A stretch of 64,000 nt of DNA from Agapetus fuscipes (lineage: Eukaryota; Arthropoda; Insecta; Trichoptera; Glossosomatidae). Position numbers and translations under genes: made by a program. Below, in pieces: positions 10,511 to 21,719 of the stretch (the first letter of the stretch is position 1; every line of letters begins with the position of its first letter). Location: contig OX637332.1 of NCBI GenBank assembly GCA_951799405.1, positions 8,375,001-8,439,000 of the forward strand, given 5' to 3'. The notes under the pieces were generated by a model. It did no database searches. It saw only the letters and a list, made by a program, of their open reading frames with translations, and was not told the origin of the DNA.

Positions 10511-11622
10511 ATATTGTACACCTACTTACGATACGCCATTAGTGAATTGTTTTAACCGCAAGACTAGAAGATCGTAGAGCAAGAAGTAAAATGAATGTGA
10601 AGGGGAACATAAATAAATAAATCTTGGGGATTGCAAAAAATAGACGTACTTTAATGTTCAACATAAACATTCGTGTGTTTTTAAATCCACGAGAAGAGTT
10701 ATTTTAAAGTAGTCCGATCAAACTACAAGCGAGATACAAACGTTTAATTTCTATGAAGGATATAAACAAGACAGGACTTACATTGTTGAAATTCATAATA
10801 AAATACAAAGCAACCTAGATGTCGATTTAATGAACAAGCAACATCAGACCCAATGCAATACATGGGTTTATTTGATTAACACTGATCCAAAAATCTGAGC
10901 AGATTAAGCAGTAACTTTTACCCTGTTTTAGAGACACATGAATATTTTTTATTTGTAAAGCATCACCAAATCAATTTGATACTCCTTCCATTTCACAAAG
11001 CGGATTTTTTCATAAAAATTTAAATTTTAAAAGACTAAAGCTCAAATTCAGAAAAAAAAGAAATCTTTAGAAGTACTTAGACTAATGTTACAGTTTGTGA
11101 ACTTCTTAAAGGCAAAATGATTTAACAGCTCCACAAAGGAGACTTAAATATGTGAATCTAATTTTGGACCAATGCCCAAATTGATACTTTAAATTTGTCT
11201 CTTAAAGTTTAAGATTTGCTGTTGAAATCAAGTTAAAGTTAATTGAAAAACTTAAAGGTAATTTTAGGCATGTCAGTGCGAGCCTGTTCCAGCCCGAGGG
11301 CGACTCATCTCTTGTCAAAGCGCCAAGCCTTTAGCGGTAGATCGCATATTGCGCGCAATCAGTTGCTAGAATAGCTGCAGTTGAAGCCCCGAGGCTCGAC
11401 CACAAACGCTCCGACACTACCGCGAGTGGTAGACATTGTGAACACAGAACTTTCATCAATAAGGGCGCTCTATCCAAAATTACACTTTTATAGTGGCTTC
11501 GCTGTTCACTAATAAGTTGTTGTAAGGCTGATAACTGCGTGACATGTAAGTATAGCTACGATTTTTGAGGTTCAATTTAATAAAATTGCGGTTATTTATT
11601 TTGCATAATTTATTTGAAGATA
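10511..11622. other. No recognised gene
   Basis: AT-rich with no credible coding frame. A GC-richer block at about 11270-11460 (CAGCCCGAGGGCGACTC) stands out, but no exon boundaries could be defined. Confidence 0.45.
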
Positions 11623-11780
11623 CTGGGCTGAAAATCTCATCACTACGGTAATTCTTACCTACCGAATAACGGTAATATTTGTATGAAGGCCTGTCTGAAG
11701 CCTGAACAGCTGATTAGTCTTCATACAAATATTACCGATATGAAGTAGGTAAGAACTACGTGGTGATTAGACTTCTAGCC
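11623..11780. repeat. Palindromic MITE family M, inner core
   Basis: The arms ATCACTACGGTAATTCTTACC and the inverse of GGTAAGAACTACGTGGTGAT, plus CATACAAATATTACCG with its inverted mate, surround a CAGCTGATTAG core. Four related copies lie at 25.6, 29.5, 54.9 and 60.6 kb. This copy lacks the outer arms seen at 54.9 kb. Confidence 0.8.
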
Positions 11781-11875
11781 CTGGTCACAGACTGGTTCAA
11801 AGAATGACTTTTGATTTATATTGCTCGACAGCTTATTTAGGTTGGAATTACGGTCGAGTGGAGACATCCTTTCTG

Positions 11876-11907
11876 CACGACGACTGAGTTCATCTTCAGT
11901 CGTCGTG
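11876..11907. repeat. Perfect short hairpin
   Basis: CACGACGACTGA and TCAGTCGTCGTG pair perfectly over 12 bp with an 8-nt loop. No neighbouring gene explains it. Confidence 0.6.
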
Positions 11908-12374
11908 TGTAGGTATAATGTGATTTTTGAGACAATTTCATAATTTCACTGAGGGAATTTGTCAGTCAGGCATAAAACCATTTTTGTGCTTTCTTTACAC
12001 TCAAATAAAAAAGTAGAGAATAAAATATAATAAAAAAAATTATCTTTGGTTTGTTGTACAGGCACACATTTTGAATCATAATATTTGTATGAAAACATCC
12101 AAGAAACAAAGGTAAGCTTTTTCTCTGTTTGCTCAATCCTCACCTTTGTATCATCAACTTTTGATGGCTTTGTGTTCGTACTTCAAGCCCTCTGATTTTG
12201 TTCACTTGGAAATATTATTTGTCTTTCATGTGATTTTTACACATGAATGGATATATCATACAAAGTTTTATCTAGAATTCAAGACAAAAGAAAACAACCT
12301 ATAGAATTATATTTTCAAGTGAAAGTTTATTTGAAAATCAATTTTTGCATCAAAAAAAAACAACAGCATAATTA

Positions 12375-12440
12375 TGAGGACTCCGTTGTCTAGTGGTTAA
12401 CGCTTTGGTTTCGTAATCAGGAGGTAGTGTGTTCGATAAT
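12375..12440 (+). pseudogene. tRNA-like pseudogene or SINE head
   Basis: The sequence has an A-box-like GTCTAGTGGTTAACGC and a B-box-like GTGTTCGATAATC, with a TTTCGTAATCA anticodon-region match. The acceptor stem does not close, so it is probably another tRNA-derived SINE head. Confidence 0.45.
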
Positions 12441-12539
12441 CATTTAATTTTTTAAATGCACTCTGCTGGTTTCAACGAGGACTGCCATAGGTATCGATCA
12501 ATAAAAGACATAAAGATGACGAATGGAAGTTTTCCCTAT

Positions 12540-12760
12540 AGTAACGTATGTGCAACTAAACCACACATATAGTGTAACTTCTTGCCAGCGTTATCCCAGA
12601 AAAGGTCGCATGTGGCAATTCTGGACCTATTTAATTTTACGGGTAAGAGGCCTTGAGATGGTCCACAGGAAAGAAATCATCCATCATCATCATCATCATC
12701 ACACCTACAACTTCAGTTGAAGTAGGGGATTTCGTGCCATGGAACGAAATAGGTATACAA
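12540..12760 (-). mobile_element. SINE T2 (body), with CAT microsatellite
   Basis: Minus-strand T2 body: CACACATATAGTGTAACTTC, AAGGTCGCATGTGGCAATTC and ACTTCAGTTGAAGTAGGGG. A (CAT)n run sits inside it near 12680-12700. Confidence 0.65.
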
Positions 12761-12937
12761 GGAATTAAGAGACATAAGATAACAGCGTCATACATCAGAA
12801 AAGTGCCATAAGATAAAAGTGTTTTTTTATTGACAGTGCTCGTTGGCGGTTACCTGGGAGCTGATTTGAACAAGATTCGCTGACGCCCTTAGACGTCAGC
12901 GATTTTGCACACCAGGCAGCTCTGATGCTCCACTTAC

Positions 12938-13352
12938 TTTTTATTTTCATCTATGGCACCAGCCTAATAATCTACTATTATTTTCATCTATGGCACCAGC
13001 CTAATAATCTACTATTATTTTCATCTATGGCACCAGCCTAATAATCTACTATTATTTTCATCTATGGCACCAGCCTAATAATCTACTATTATTTTCATCT
13101 ATGGCACCAGCCTAATAATCTACTATTATTTTCATCTATGGCACCAGCCTAATAATCTACTATTATTTTCATCTATGGCACCAGCCTAATAATCTACTAT
13201 TATTTTCATCTATGGCACCAGCCTAATAATCTACTATTATTTTCATCTATGGCACCAGCCTAATAATCTACTATTATTTTCATCTATGGCACCAGCCTAA
13301 TAATCTACTATTATTTTCATCTATGGCACCAGCCTAATAATCTACTATTATT
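12938..13352. repeat. Perfect 37-bp minisatellite, 11 copies
   Basis: CTATGGCACC recurs every 37 bp from 12951 to 13321. The unit (TTTTCATCTATGGCACCAGC then CTAATAATCTACTATTA) shows no substitution between copies, indicating recent expansion or homogenisation. There are no unique spacers, so it is not CRISPR-like. Confidence 0.95.
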
Positions 13353-13694
13353 TTTTCTCATAATACTTGATTTATTAAAACCTCTATCTTTGAATCATTT
13401 AACCCTTTCACAGCCACGAAAAAAAAAACTTGGAAAAATCGAATTTGAAAAGAAATATAAAAAAAATGTAAAAGAAATTCAAAGGTGATTTGTAAATTTG
13501 AAATGCAACTTGAAATAAAATAATAAGCAGCCCCACTTCGCATTGGTACATTTTTACTATGATTTGAGGGTTTGCGTGTTAAGCGGTAATATAGAATAAT
13601 CCAATAGGAGCCGGCGCTGGAATGGCTCTGCGCACAGCTGGCTGGTGTGAACAAGGCGATGTCTTACAATGCCGTATTGGAATATCAAAGAGCG

Positions 13695-14450
13695 CCCCAT
13701 AACGCGAAACACAAGAAATGTTTATAGTGAAATGCATAGATTTATGAAGTGAAAACGGTTAACGCGAAATACAAAATGTTTAGAATGAAAACAGCCAACA
13801 GTAAAATTCAAAAAATATATCACATGAATACCGTTAACATGAAATACATAAATGCTTAGAGTAAAATCGGTTTACGCGAAAGACAGGAATGATAAGAGTG
13901 AAAACGTTTTTCATTAAAAGTTCAATAATGTCTTCCGAGAATACGGTTAACACGAATTATTTAAATGATTAAAGTGAAAACGGTAAACATGAAAGAAAGA
14001 AATAGTTGTAGTGAACAAAACTTACGATAAACGTAATAATGTGTTCCAAGAATACGCTTAATGCGAAATACAGAAATAAATTATAGTGAAAACCATCAAT
14101 ACGAAATATAGAATTGTTTACAGTGAAAATGGCTTAGGCTAAAAGTGCAAATATTTCCCAAAAATATTTTTGACGATACATAGATTAAAATTTTGACTGT
14201 TTTAGATTTCTGTGAACTTTGAAATAATATTTTAACTTATAAATAGCTGTCACATTGCATCGTTGGAAAAATGAAAGAAATAAATAAATAAGTACCTCCT
14301 TAAAAATACGGTTGGCATTTTTATACGACAAACGATTCACACGAAATACATTTTATGATATAAATACATTTAACATCCATCAAATGCATTTTTTGTATCG
14401 CAATTTCGATTTATTTACATGAAACGCTTAACACGAAAAATACCCGTTCC
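13695..14450. repeat. Degenerate tandem array with period near 37 bp
   Basis: Alternating subunits like GTGAAAACGGTTAAC (15 bp) and GCGAAATACAAAATGTTTAGA (21-24 bp) repeat with substitutions and indels: GTTAACGCGAAATAC, GTTAACATGAAATAC, GTTTACGCGAAAGAC, GTTAACACGAAT. The array decays toward its 3' side. No coding frame is conserved. Confidence 0.75.
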
Positions 14451-14773
14451 ATGTTGAGTTGTTTCGATTGCATAATACACAAAGTTATAATAGTCATATT
14501 TATGGGCACTCTAATTTGAATTAAACTTTGAATGGAAGCACCATAAAGCCAGCGCCTGAATTGGTCATAATAAAATTTATGATTTTCTTCCATTTTACAT
14601 TTTGTACGGGAAAACTCAAACAACTTCATCGGATACACATAACGCGAAACTATCAAAAGTACGAGTGTGTTTTTTGCATAAATAATAAGCATAACAAATA
14701 TTTGTATCGTAAATAACAAGAAATTATTTTTTGTCTAGTAAGATTTTAATTCTTATGAAAACTCTTTTCATCA

Positions 14774-14892
14774 CCTTAGTTCTTGTTTGGCTATCTTCCA
14801 CAGAGGTAATTTCACATGAGCAATGTTTGTATGTGTACTGGACCGATTCGTCTTATTAAAAGTAGAAACTGATTTTGGAAAGAGTTAAAGAA
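14774..14892 (+). repeat. Interspersed repeat family U, 3'-truncated
   Basis: Matches the 8792 copy from CCTTAGTTCTTGTTTGGC through GTGTACTGGACCGATTCGTC to a TTGGAAAGA end. Confidence 0.7.
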
Positions 14893-15492
14893 ACTTTTCA
14901 TTGCCATTCTTTCTTTACATATTGCAAACATTTTTTCTTTTTCTTTACTTTTATTCATTCCTAACTCTATCCTTCAGAGTTTTTCGTGTTAAGCTTCTCA
15001 AATGCTTCATTTCCACCATACATACTTTACTCATTTCACTGTCACACACTGCCATTCTTTCTTTACCTATTACTTACATTCTTTCCCTACCTTTTCATTA
15101 CTAACTCTATCCTTCAGAGTTTTTCCTGTGATGCTTCTCAAATGCTTCATTTCTACCGTACATACTTTACTCATTTCACTGTCACACACTGCTATTCTTT
15201 CTTTACCTATTGCTTACATTCTTTCTTAACCCATTCATTCTTAACTCTATCCTTCAGAGTTTTTCTTGTCATGTTTTTCAAATGCTTCATTTCCACCGAA
15301 CATACTTTACTCATTTCACCGTCACCCACTGTCATTCTTTCTTTACCCATTCATTCCTAACTCTATCCTTCAGAGTTTTTGTGATGCTTCTCAAATGCTT
15401 CATTTCCACCGTACATACTTTACTCATTTCACTGTCACACACTACTATTATTTCTTCACCCATTCATTCCTAACTCCATCTTTCAGAGTTTT
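14893..15492. repeat. Tandem satellite, units of 140 and 116 bp
   Basis: CCTTCAGAGTTTTT recurs at 14971, 15111, 15251, 15367 and 15480 (spacing 140, 140, 116, 113). The shared block is TTCTCAAATGCTTCATTTC and CATACTTTACTCATTTCAC. The shorter units have lost an internal segment containing CTTACATTCTTTC. The long frames across it are by-products of the repeat. Confidence 0.9.
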
Positions 15493-16507
15493 TACTAACT
15501 ACTTAATAAACCAGACTGTTATGTTTGTTATTAAAACATTCAAGTTGCTGGAAATAATAATAATAAATAAGCAGTCATTTCGCCTCGTACAATTCACGCT
15601 TCACGGCTGGGAATTAAAAAAATAAAATAAAGTATACGAAGTGCAGCGCTTGGCTCGGTTGGGGGAGCGTTGGGCGCGTGGCGCACAATACGCCCTAATG
15701 TCGTGATTGACAGTTACAATATTTCGCTAAGTGACGCAATATTCCGATGAATATCTTTAAATGCGGAATCATCCACGCTCGGATGACTCCGGCGCGAACG
15801 TTCCCTCTCACCCCAATCTTATAACCAGCACATTTCATACAATGGAGGCGGAGGCTAATGGTAAAGCAGACGACATAACGCTGGCGAATGACTTTATATT
15901 TTAAGTATATTGAGATTAATTATTTACAAAACGGAATGCTCTTTTACTTGAGTATTTTTTTTTTCAAAATAATTTTGCAAAGAGGAATTGAGGGAATCAA
16001 TGCGTGTGAAAAGGGTAGAGAGGTGATTATATAAATTGAGACTTATGGATCGCAGTAGTCGGACTAGTTTTGGTATGGATTTGGACCAGAATTGTTTACC
16101 TTGTTTTTAAGAAATAAGTTTGCTAATAGTAATGTTGCTTAACTTACACATATTTTTTTAACCTATCTATAAACTTAAGCCAATCATGTTTGGCGAAACA
16201 CATTCTGGTATTAAAATTAAAAATTCTAACTTTTGCAACAATATGGGCGCGCTACTAACAGTGGTTTGAGTTTTCAGAGATAGGATATCTTTTGAGACAA
16301 TTTATAAAAGGAATTTAAACAAAGATTACAAAAAATAATAAATAGTAGGTAGACGAAAATACTATTTTAGAGAAATAATTTTAAAGTAATCATTAAAATT
16401 CTAACATGTACCTACTTGAATTCAGAAGGATAATAATTGTGACCAAAACGAATAAACAAAATAGTTAATGTAATGTCTATCAAAATTTACAAAAATATCA
16501 AACTTAT
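15493..16507. other. No recognised gene
   Basis: Mostly AT-rich. A CG-rich patch at about 15640-15800 (GGGGGAGCGTTGGGCGCGTG) has no exon-like frame. Confidence 0.45.
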
Positions 16508-16700
16508 ATTACGTTCACTTTGCCAATGTCACCCCTGTTTCAGGGAATGTCGGCAAGAGTTGCAGGGCTTATGTTCATTTGAGGTTTGGATTTTATTTGT
16601 AAGTACACAATCAGCATTTGTAACGCGAACTACACGTGTTTGTTTGTGGCCATACATCTGAGAGCTTTGAATGAATATATCCTTGCAACTTAGATAATAA
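16508..16700 (+). mobile_element. R-tail repeat, head-truncated
   Basis: Runs from TTACGTTCACTTTGCC to an AACTTAGATAATAATAATAA tail. It is closest to the 10.3-kb copy (CATCTGAGAGCTTTGAATG). Confidence 0.8.
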
Positions 16701-17877
16701 TAATAATACATATCTTATATTAAACCCACTGGCATTATACCCGAACAAAAATTTAATTATCATCCTCTTAAATCAAAAGGTTCCTGCAAAGAGAGGAAAA
16801 AGAAAACAACTGAAAAATCTAAATAAATATTGATTGATTCAAAAATAGATACAGCTGACACACAACTTTAATATGGTTCTGCAAATCGATACTGCAAAAG
16901 CAGGTATCGATTTTCGTGTTGAAACACAAAGACAAACCTCTGCGAGCGCTAAGAGTGGTTAACCGGACGACGGCCGGTAGCTGGTACGACGCTGAGATCC
17001 GGCCGGGCTCGGAAATTTGAGCGGCGAGCGTTTCCTTCCACCGCCATCCGGGCCCGGGCCATGTGACGTATTACGACATCACTGATACTGATACAAGCCT
17101 TAACAATCATCTCAGGGGAAACACACACAAATATATTCCGGATTTTTTCCGGTTTTTTTAAAGTAATTATTTGAATCTCATTTGTTTATGGGGATTGTAC
17201 AAACATTTCAAGGAAAACACAAAAAAAAACACGAAAGCAATTTAAATCATATTTGTTTATAGATTATTCTTTGGAAATTTGCTTTTTTTTTCTTCAAATT
17301 TCGTATATTTGATGAAGGTCTGAGGACTGAAAACGTTTGTAATCTTTAAATTGAAATATTAGTGTGTTTTAAGTGATGATAGACATCGATTTGAATATAT
17401 TTTTGAACTTACTTTCGAAATTTTCGAAAATACATAAAATCCAGATATTTGTCATTGCCTCTCAAATGGAAAAAAACATCCAGTATTTTTGTTTTCTACT
17501 TAGTCGTTTTTAAATCGTGTTATCGATTGCAAATATTTGTGTCTTAATAATTTGTCTTAAAATATTTGTGTGTATTTAAAAAAAATAATTAATTAAAAGA
17601 ATGTTTTTAATTTAATGAGAATAAGCAATAATACAGTTCACAAGAAATTAAAACCTACTACTCATTAAGCAGGAAAACCCCCACATCAAATGAAATGTTT
17701 AGCGTGAAGTCAGCTCTCTTACCAGAGAAAATGATTAAGCAAATGCTATCCTGTCAGAGGAAACATGGAAATTCTTCACACTTCACATGCAGCTTGTTTG
17801 CGTTTTATTTTTATTTTCCCTTTCAACTAAAATAAGAAAGTGTTATTTAAATAAAATGATCTAGTAATTCTACATCT
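16701..17877. other. No recognised gene
   Basis: AT-rich sequence apart from a GC-rich block at about 16930-17080 (CGACGGCCGGTAGCTGG, GGGCCCGGGCC). No coding exon could be supported. Confidence 0.45.
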
Positions 17878-18165
17878 GTCCGTAGTCCAGGTGGTAACAC
17901 TTCGGACTCGTAACTGGAAGGTCGTGGGGTCGAATCCCGGCGGAGCACAAAAAATATACCATTTATATTTTCAAATTTGCTTTTCGCTGGGTTAAAAAAT
18001 TCATAAACCTTTACCAAAGACCGGTCATCAAAAGGTCCATCCAGCCTTATAACAACTGGGTCTTGCTTGAGAATTGGCGCTTTCTACTGCGACGACCAAG
18101 CTCGCAAAGGGCTCTTGAGGTGTGATACACACAAAAACAGCGCTCACCAAATAAATCAGTTTAAT
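17878..18165 (+). mobile_element. tRNA-derived SINE family T1, monomer
   Basis: The tRNA-like head has GTCCGTAGTCCAGGTGGTAA (A box), CGGACTCGTAA (Thr-CGT-like anticodon loop) and GGGTCGAATCCCGG (B box). The body has AAAGACCGGTCATCAAAAGG and TCTTGCTTGAGAATTGGCGC. It ends ACAAAAACAGCGCTCACCAA then ATAAATCA. This tail form is shared with the copies at 25 and 63 kb. Confidence 0.9.
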
Positions 18166-18193
18166 TTAATTTTTAATTAAATACGGCTTAGAA

Positions 18194-18229
18194 TATAAAG
18201 TCGCAATACGTTCGTATTGCGACTTTATA
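18194..18229. repeat. Near-perfect 36-bp palindrome
   Basis: TATAAAGTCGCAATACG and CGTATTGCGACTTTATA pair perfectly around a 2-nt loop. It may be cruciform-prone. No function is assigned. Confidence 0.75.
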
Positions 18230-18354
18230 CTGAGCGAAAAGGACGCACTGATGCCAATAGTGTGGGTAGTTTTTTTTTATCAGTTTGAAGTCACATATAT
18301 GCTAACGTTGAAAATACCGAACCTAAATCTGCACTATGGATAGTATGTTTGATA

Positions 18355-18930
18355 CCAATCTTAGCAAATAAGCTCCACTTACAGTGTTACTTCGTGCCTA
18401 TGTTATCCACAAAGGGGTCGAATTTGGCGATGCGGGAACTATTTATTTTTACGTGTAAGGTGGCCTTACGCAAACCACTTCATTTGAAATGGGGGTTTCC
18501 AACCTCCCGAGGGAGCTGGTTCTCATTTCATGAGAAGGCTGAGTATAACATGCCGGCATTCTTTTTTTGGCTTGAAATAAACATCGAAACGGAAAATCAT
18601 TTCTGACACTCACGGTGGGGATCGAACCTTTGACCGACCTTTTGATGACCGGTCTTTGGTTAAAGTTTCGATTTTTTAACCCAGCGATGAGCAAATTTGA
18701 AAATACAAATGGTATTTTTTTGTGCTCCGCCGGGATTCGAACCCACAACCTTCCATTTACGAGTCCGAAGTGTTACCATTGGACTACGGACCTTTGCTCT
18801 CGGCATGGAATGCAAGAATTCTACCAAATGAGCCACCCACCGGACTTTTTACGAGCTTGGTCGTCGCTACACAGCGCCAATTCTCAAACAAGACCCAGTT
18901 GCTGTAGGGCAGGTTGAACCTTTGGTACTA
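18355..18930 (-). mobile_element. Composite T1-T2 SINE with a second T1 nested inside
   Basis: On the minus strand a T1 tail (18930-18856) runs into a T2 head (18855-18794). A second T1 interrupts the T2 (18793-18632), after which the rest of T2 continues to 18355. CAAAGGT flanks the inserted T1 on both sides, and an uninterrupted T2 would carry it once. The insertion therefore split T2 between its anticodon region and its B box. Confidence 0.8.
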
Positions 18931-19104
18931 CACGATTAAAAAATGGGTAATTTACCTTGCGTTCCTTGTGAAGAGGCGTGTGTGGACCAGGAAGACTTAT
19001 ACGAAGCATCTGAAACATAAATAAAACAAGATCTTGTAACGGTTACAATATATTTTGCTTGGTTTAAATATAAGGCATAAGTTCAATTAAACTTGAGATT
19101 ACTT

Positions 19105-19640
19105 GACCGGTCCGTAGTCTACTCGTAACGCTTCGGACTAGTAAATGGAAGGTTGTGGATTCGAATCCCTGCTAATATGCCATTGTATTTTAAAATATGC
19201 TCTCAAATACCTTTACTAAACACTGGTAACCACGGGACTATCGAGCCTTACAGCAACTATGTCTTGCTTGAGATTTTGCGCTTTGTAGCGACTACTAAGC
19301 TCGTAAAAAGTCCAATCGATTGGTAGAATGCTTGTATTCCATGCCGAAAGAAAGGGTTTAATCCCCACTGAGGGTGTCAGAAATGATTTTCCGTTTCGGT
19401 GTTTACTTATAACTCAAAATAAAATGCCGGCAAGTAGTCTTTCACAGAGTTCAGCCTTTACAAGAAATGAGAACCAGCCCCATCGACAGCTGAGAAACCC
19501 CCCATTTCAACTGAAGGGGTTGGCGAGAGGTCAGCCCTCTTACCTGTAAAAATAAATAGATCTCTAAGCGCCACATGCGACCCCTTCGGGAATAACGTAG
19601 GCAAGAAATTAAACTATATGTGTAGCTTAGTTGATTATTA
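19105..19640 (+). mobile_element. Composite T1-T2 SINE
   Basis: The T1 head (GGTCCGTAGTCTACTCGTAA) and body run through AAGCTCGTAAAAAGTCC directly into a T2 head (AATCGATTGGTAGAATGC) and full T2 body ending TGTGTAGCTTAGTTG. The order and junction match the copies at 47.8 and 54.2 kb. Confidence 0.9.
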
Positions 19641-19893
19641 GAAACGGGTAGAGCAAGAAAGATGAGGTTTGATTAAAATGAAAATGATGACCAACAGAAA
19701 TCTGAAAGAAGCTACATATTTTCAATTGAACTCTATGGCATGGATGGGTGGACACTCACATAGTACATCGGCAATAAAGTCACTGCTTTTGAAATTTGCA
19801 TGTACCGTCGGATCCTGGACGAATTAATGAACAATACTGAGGTGTGAACCTTCAGAGTTAAGCTCCTGGTCATAAGGCGAAAAAAAATTATGT

Positions 19894-20140
19894 ACGGTCC
19901 TTGAATGATAGGTTGGTATGAGACTGACCCCCGAGCTGTGAAAATTGGTTCACTTATGCCAAAGCCACCCTGGTTTCAGAGAAAGGCAGCAGGAGTTGGA
20001 AGGTTTATGTTCATGTAAGGTTTTGCTTAATTGTATGCACACATGCAGAATCTGTAAGCGCTAACCTACATGTGCCTGTCTGTGCGCATGCATTTAATAT
20101 GAGCCTCAAATGTTAACATATCTTTAGATTATAGATAGGC
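19894..20140 (+). mobile_element. R-tail repeat, diverged
   Basis: CCTTGAATGATAGGTTGG head, CACTTATGCCAAAGCCACCC core and TTTAGATTATAGATA tail. It is more diverged than most copies. Confidence 0.8.
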
Positions 20141-20599
20141 AACATAATTAAACAAGGTAAATATTTGCTTCAGTGCCTCATCATTTAGGAATTAAGGGAC
20201 ATAGTGTGAACGAGATACTTTTTGGTTAAAGTATCTAAGAGGGATTTAGTAAAAGCACAACATCTCTCTTTCGTGCAGCAGTATCGAAGGTGCAAATTAT
20301 TACAATGACTGTCAATCTTCACCAAGGATCCACAAAGAAAAATATGAAGAAAGAGAGTATGTTCTGAAATGTCAATTTAAAGTTTTTGATTATTAAAATT
20401 GAGGACATTAATGAGGAATATAAAGATTTTGCAAACGCTGAGAGGTAGAAATGCTGCGCTCCGCTGGATTGAGATCAATCGGTATTATTAGTTTTACAAT
20501 CTTTCTTTGGATCACGATAATTCTATTCTTAGAGTTCCTATTTTTTCGATAAACTATACTTTATACCTTTAACCTAAGTTGTACAAAAATATACATATT

Positions 20600-20828
20600 T
20601 GACCACCCATACTGTAAAAAATGGTTCACTTTGCCAATGTCATTCCTGTTTCAGGGAAGGTCGGCAAGAGTGCAAGAGCTTATGTTCATTTAAGATTGGG
20701 TTTTAATATTGTAGCCCCACATGCGGCATGTGTGAGCGCGAAATTATGCATGTCTGCTTGTGGAAATGCATTTAATATGAATCTCAAATAATACATATCT
20801 TTGCAGCTTAGATTTAGATTTAGAAAGA
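20600..20828 (+). mobile_element. R-tail repeat
   Basis: Starts GACCACCCATACTGT, a 5' truncation of about 30 bp, and ends GCAGCTTAGATTTAGATTTAG. This is the TTTAGA-type tail. Confidence 0.85.
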
Positions 20829-21492
20829 TTATCTTACAAGCAGACATGTCGCACGTTTAATAATAAAGAGAAATAACTCGAAAATTGGGAAAATCGAGAT
20901 ATTGTAATAAAACGCAAAAACAATGCGAGAAGAATAGGTAGAATGCGACAGCCGTTCAATTTGGACGAATATGACCGAGACAAAACATCGGCCGCCTTTT
21001 TCATCCCATACAAGTTGTACTGGTTGTCTGAACTTCAAACGTGATTTACCGACATTCATGTTTTTTGAGTTATTGTTCTTTATTATTAAGTGTTGTTGCT
21101 AGTAGCGCCTGTTGGATATGCAATATTTGATATTTTGAAGATAACCGTGAAAAAACTGTGACATAGTGTCAGTAATATATAATCTAAGTTGCAAATATAT
21201 TTTAACATTTAAAATTCATATTATACACAAACCCACAATCAGACAAGAGATGGGTAGAACCAAACCCATTATTTATTGTTGTTGTTGTATGTAACATTTG
21301 ACTTTATACAACATAAAAACATTCAACTTTCATAATGAGTAAGAGGGAATAACATCACTTTATTATTATGAGGACATTTTGTTTTATTTCAAACATATGC
21401 TTACAGTAGCAAGCTAAAAACTATGAAAAAAACACTAAATATATTTTTTTGAATACCAGCATATTTCATTACTTTTTTTGTTCAAATTATGT

Positions 21493-21718
21493 GAGGCTGA
21501 CCACCCATACTGCAATTATTTTTTCACTTTGCCAATGTCACCTGTGTTTTAGGGAAGGTCGGTAAAAGTTGCAGGGATTATGTTCATTTGAGTTTTGAAT
21601 TGTAATTTTTAGGTACACATGCATTTGTAAACGCGAACTTACACGTTTCTGTTTGTAAGGATGCATTTAATAGAAATTTTAAATTTGAATATGTATTTGC
21701 AACTTAGATTATAGACAC
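21493..21718 (+). mobile_element. R-tail repeat, diverged
   Basis: GAGGCTGACCACCCATACTG head, GCCAATGTCACCTGTGTTTT core and CAACTTAGATTATAGA tail. Confidence 0.8.
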
Positions 21719-21719
21719 T

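Noticed and set aside
12938..13352. CRISPR-like regular array
   Set aside because: The 37-bp units are directly contiguous with no unique spacers, and the genome is eukaryotic.
14901..15625. Overlapping frames of up to 124 codons rich in Phe, Ser and Leu
   Set aside because: They track the 140/116-bp satellite in all three frames and show no codon-level conservation.
17878..17950. Functional tRNA gene with Thr-like anticodon
   Set aside because: A and B boxes are present but the cloverleaf does not close, and the same head with its non-tRNA body is repeated many times, so it is a SINE.
20829..21059. 76-codon minus-strand frame beginning MNVGKSRLKFRQ
   Set aside because: The first 30 residues look protein-like, but the frame degrades into Phe/Ile-rich sequence and has no good splice site, so it is too weak to call.
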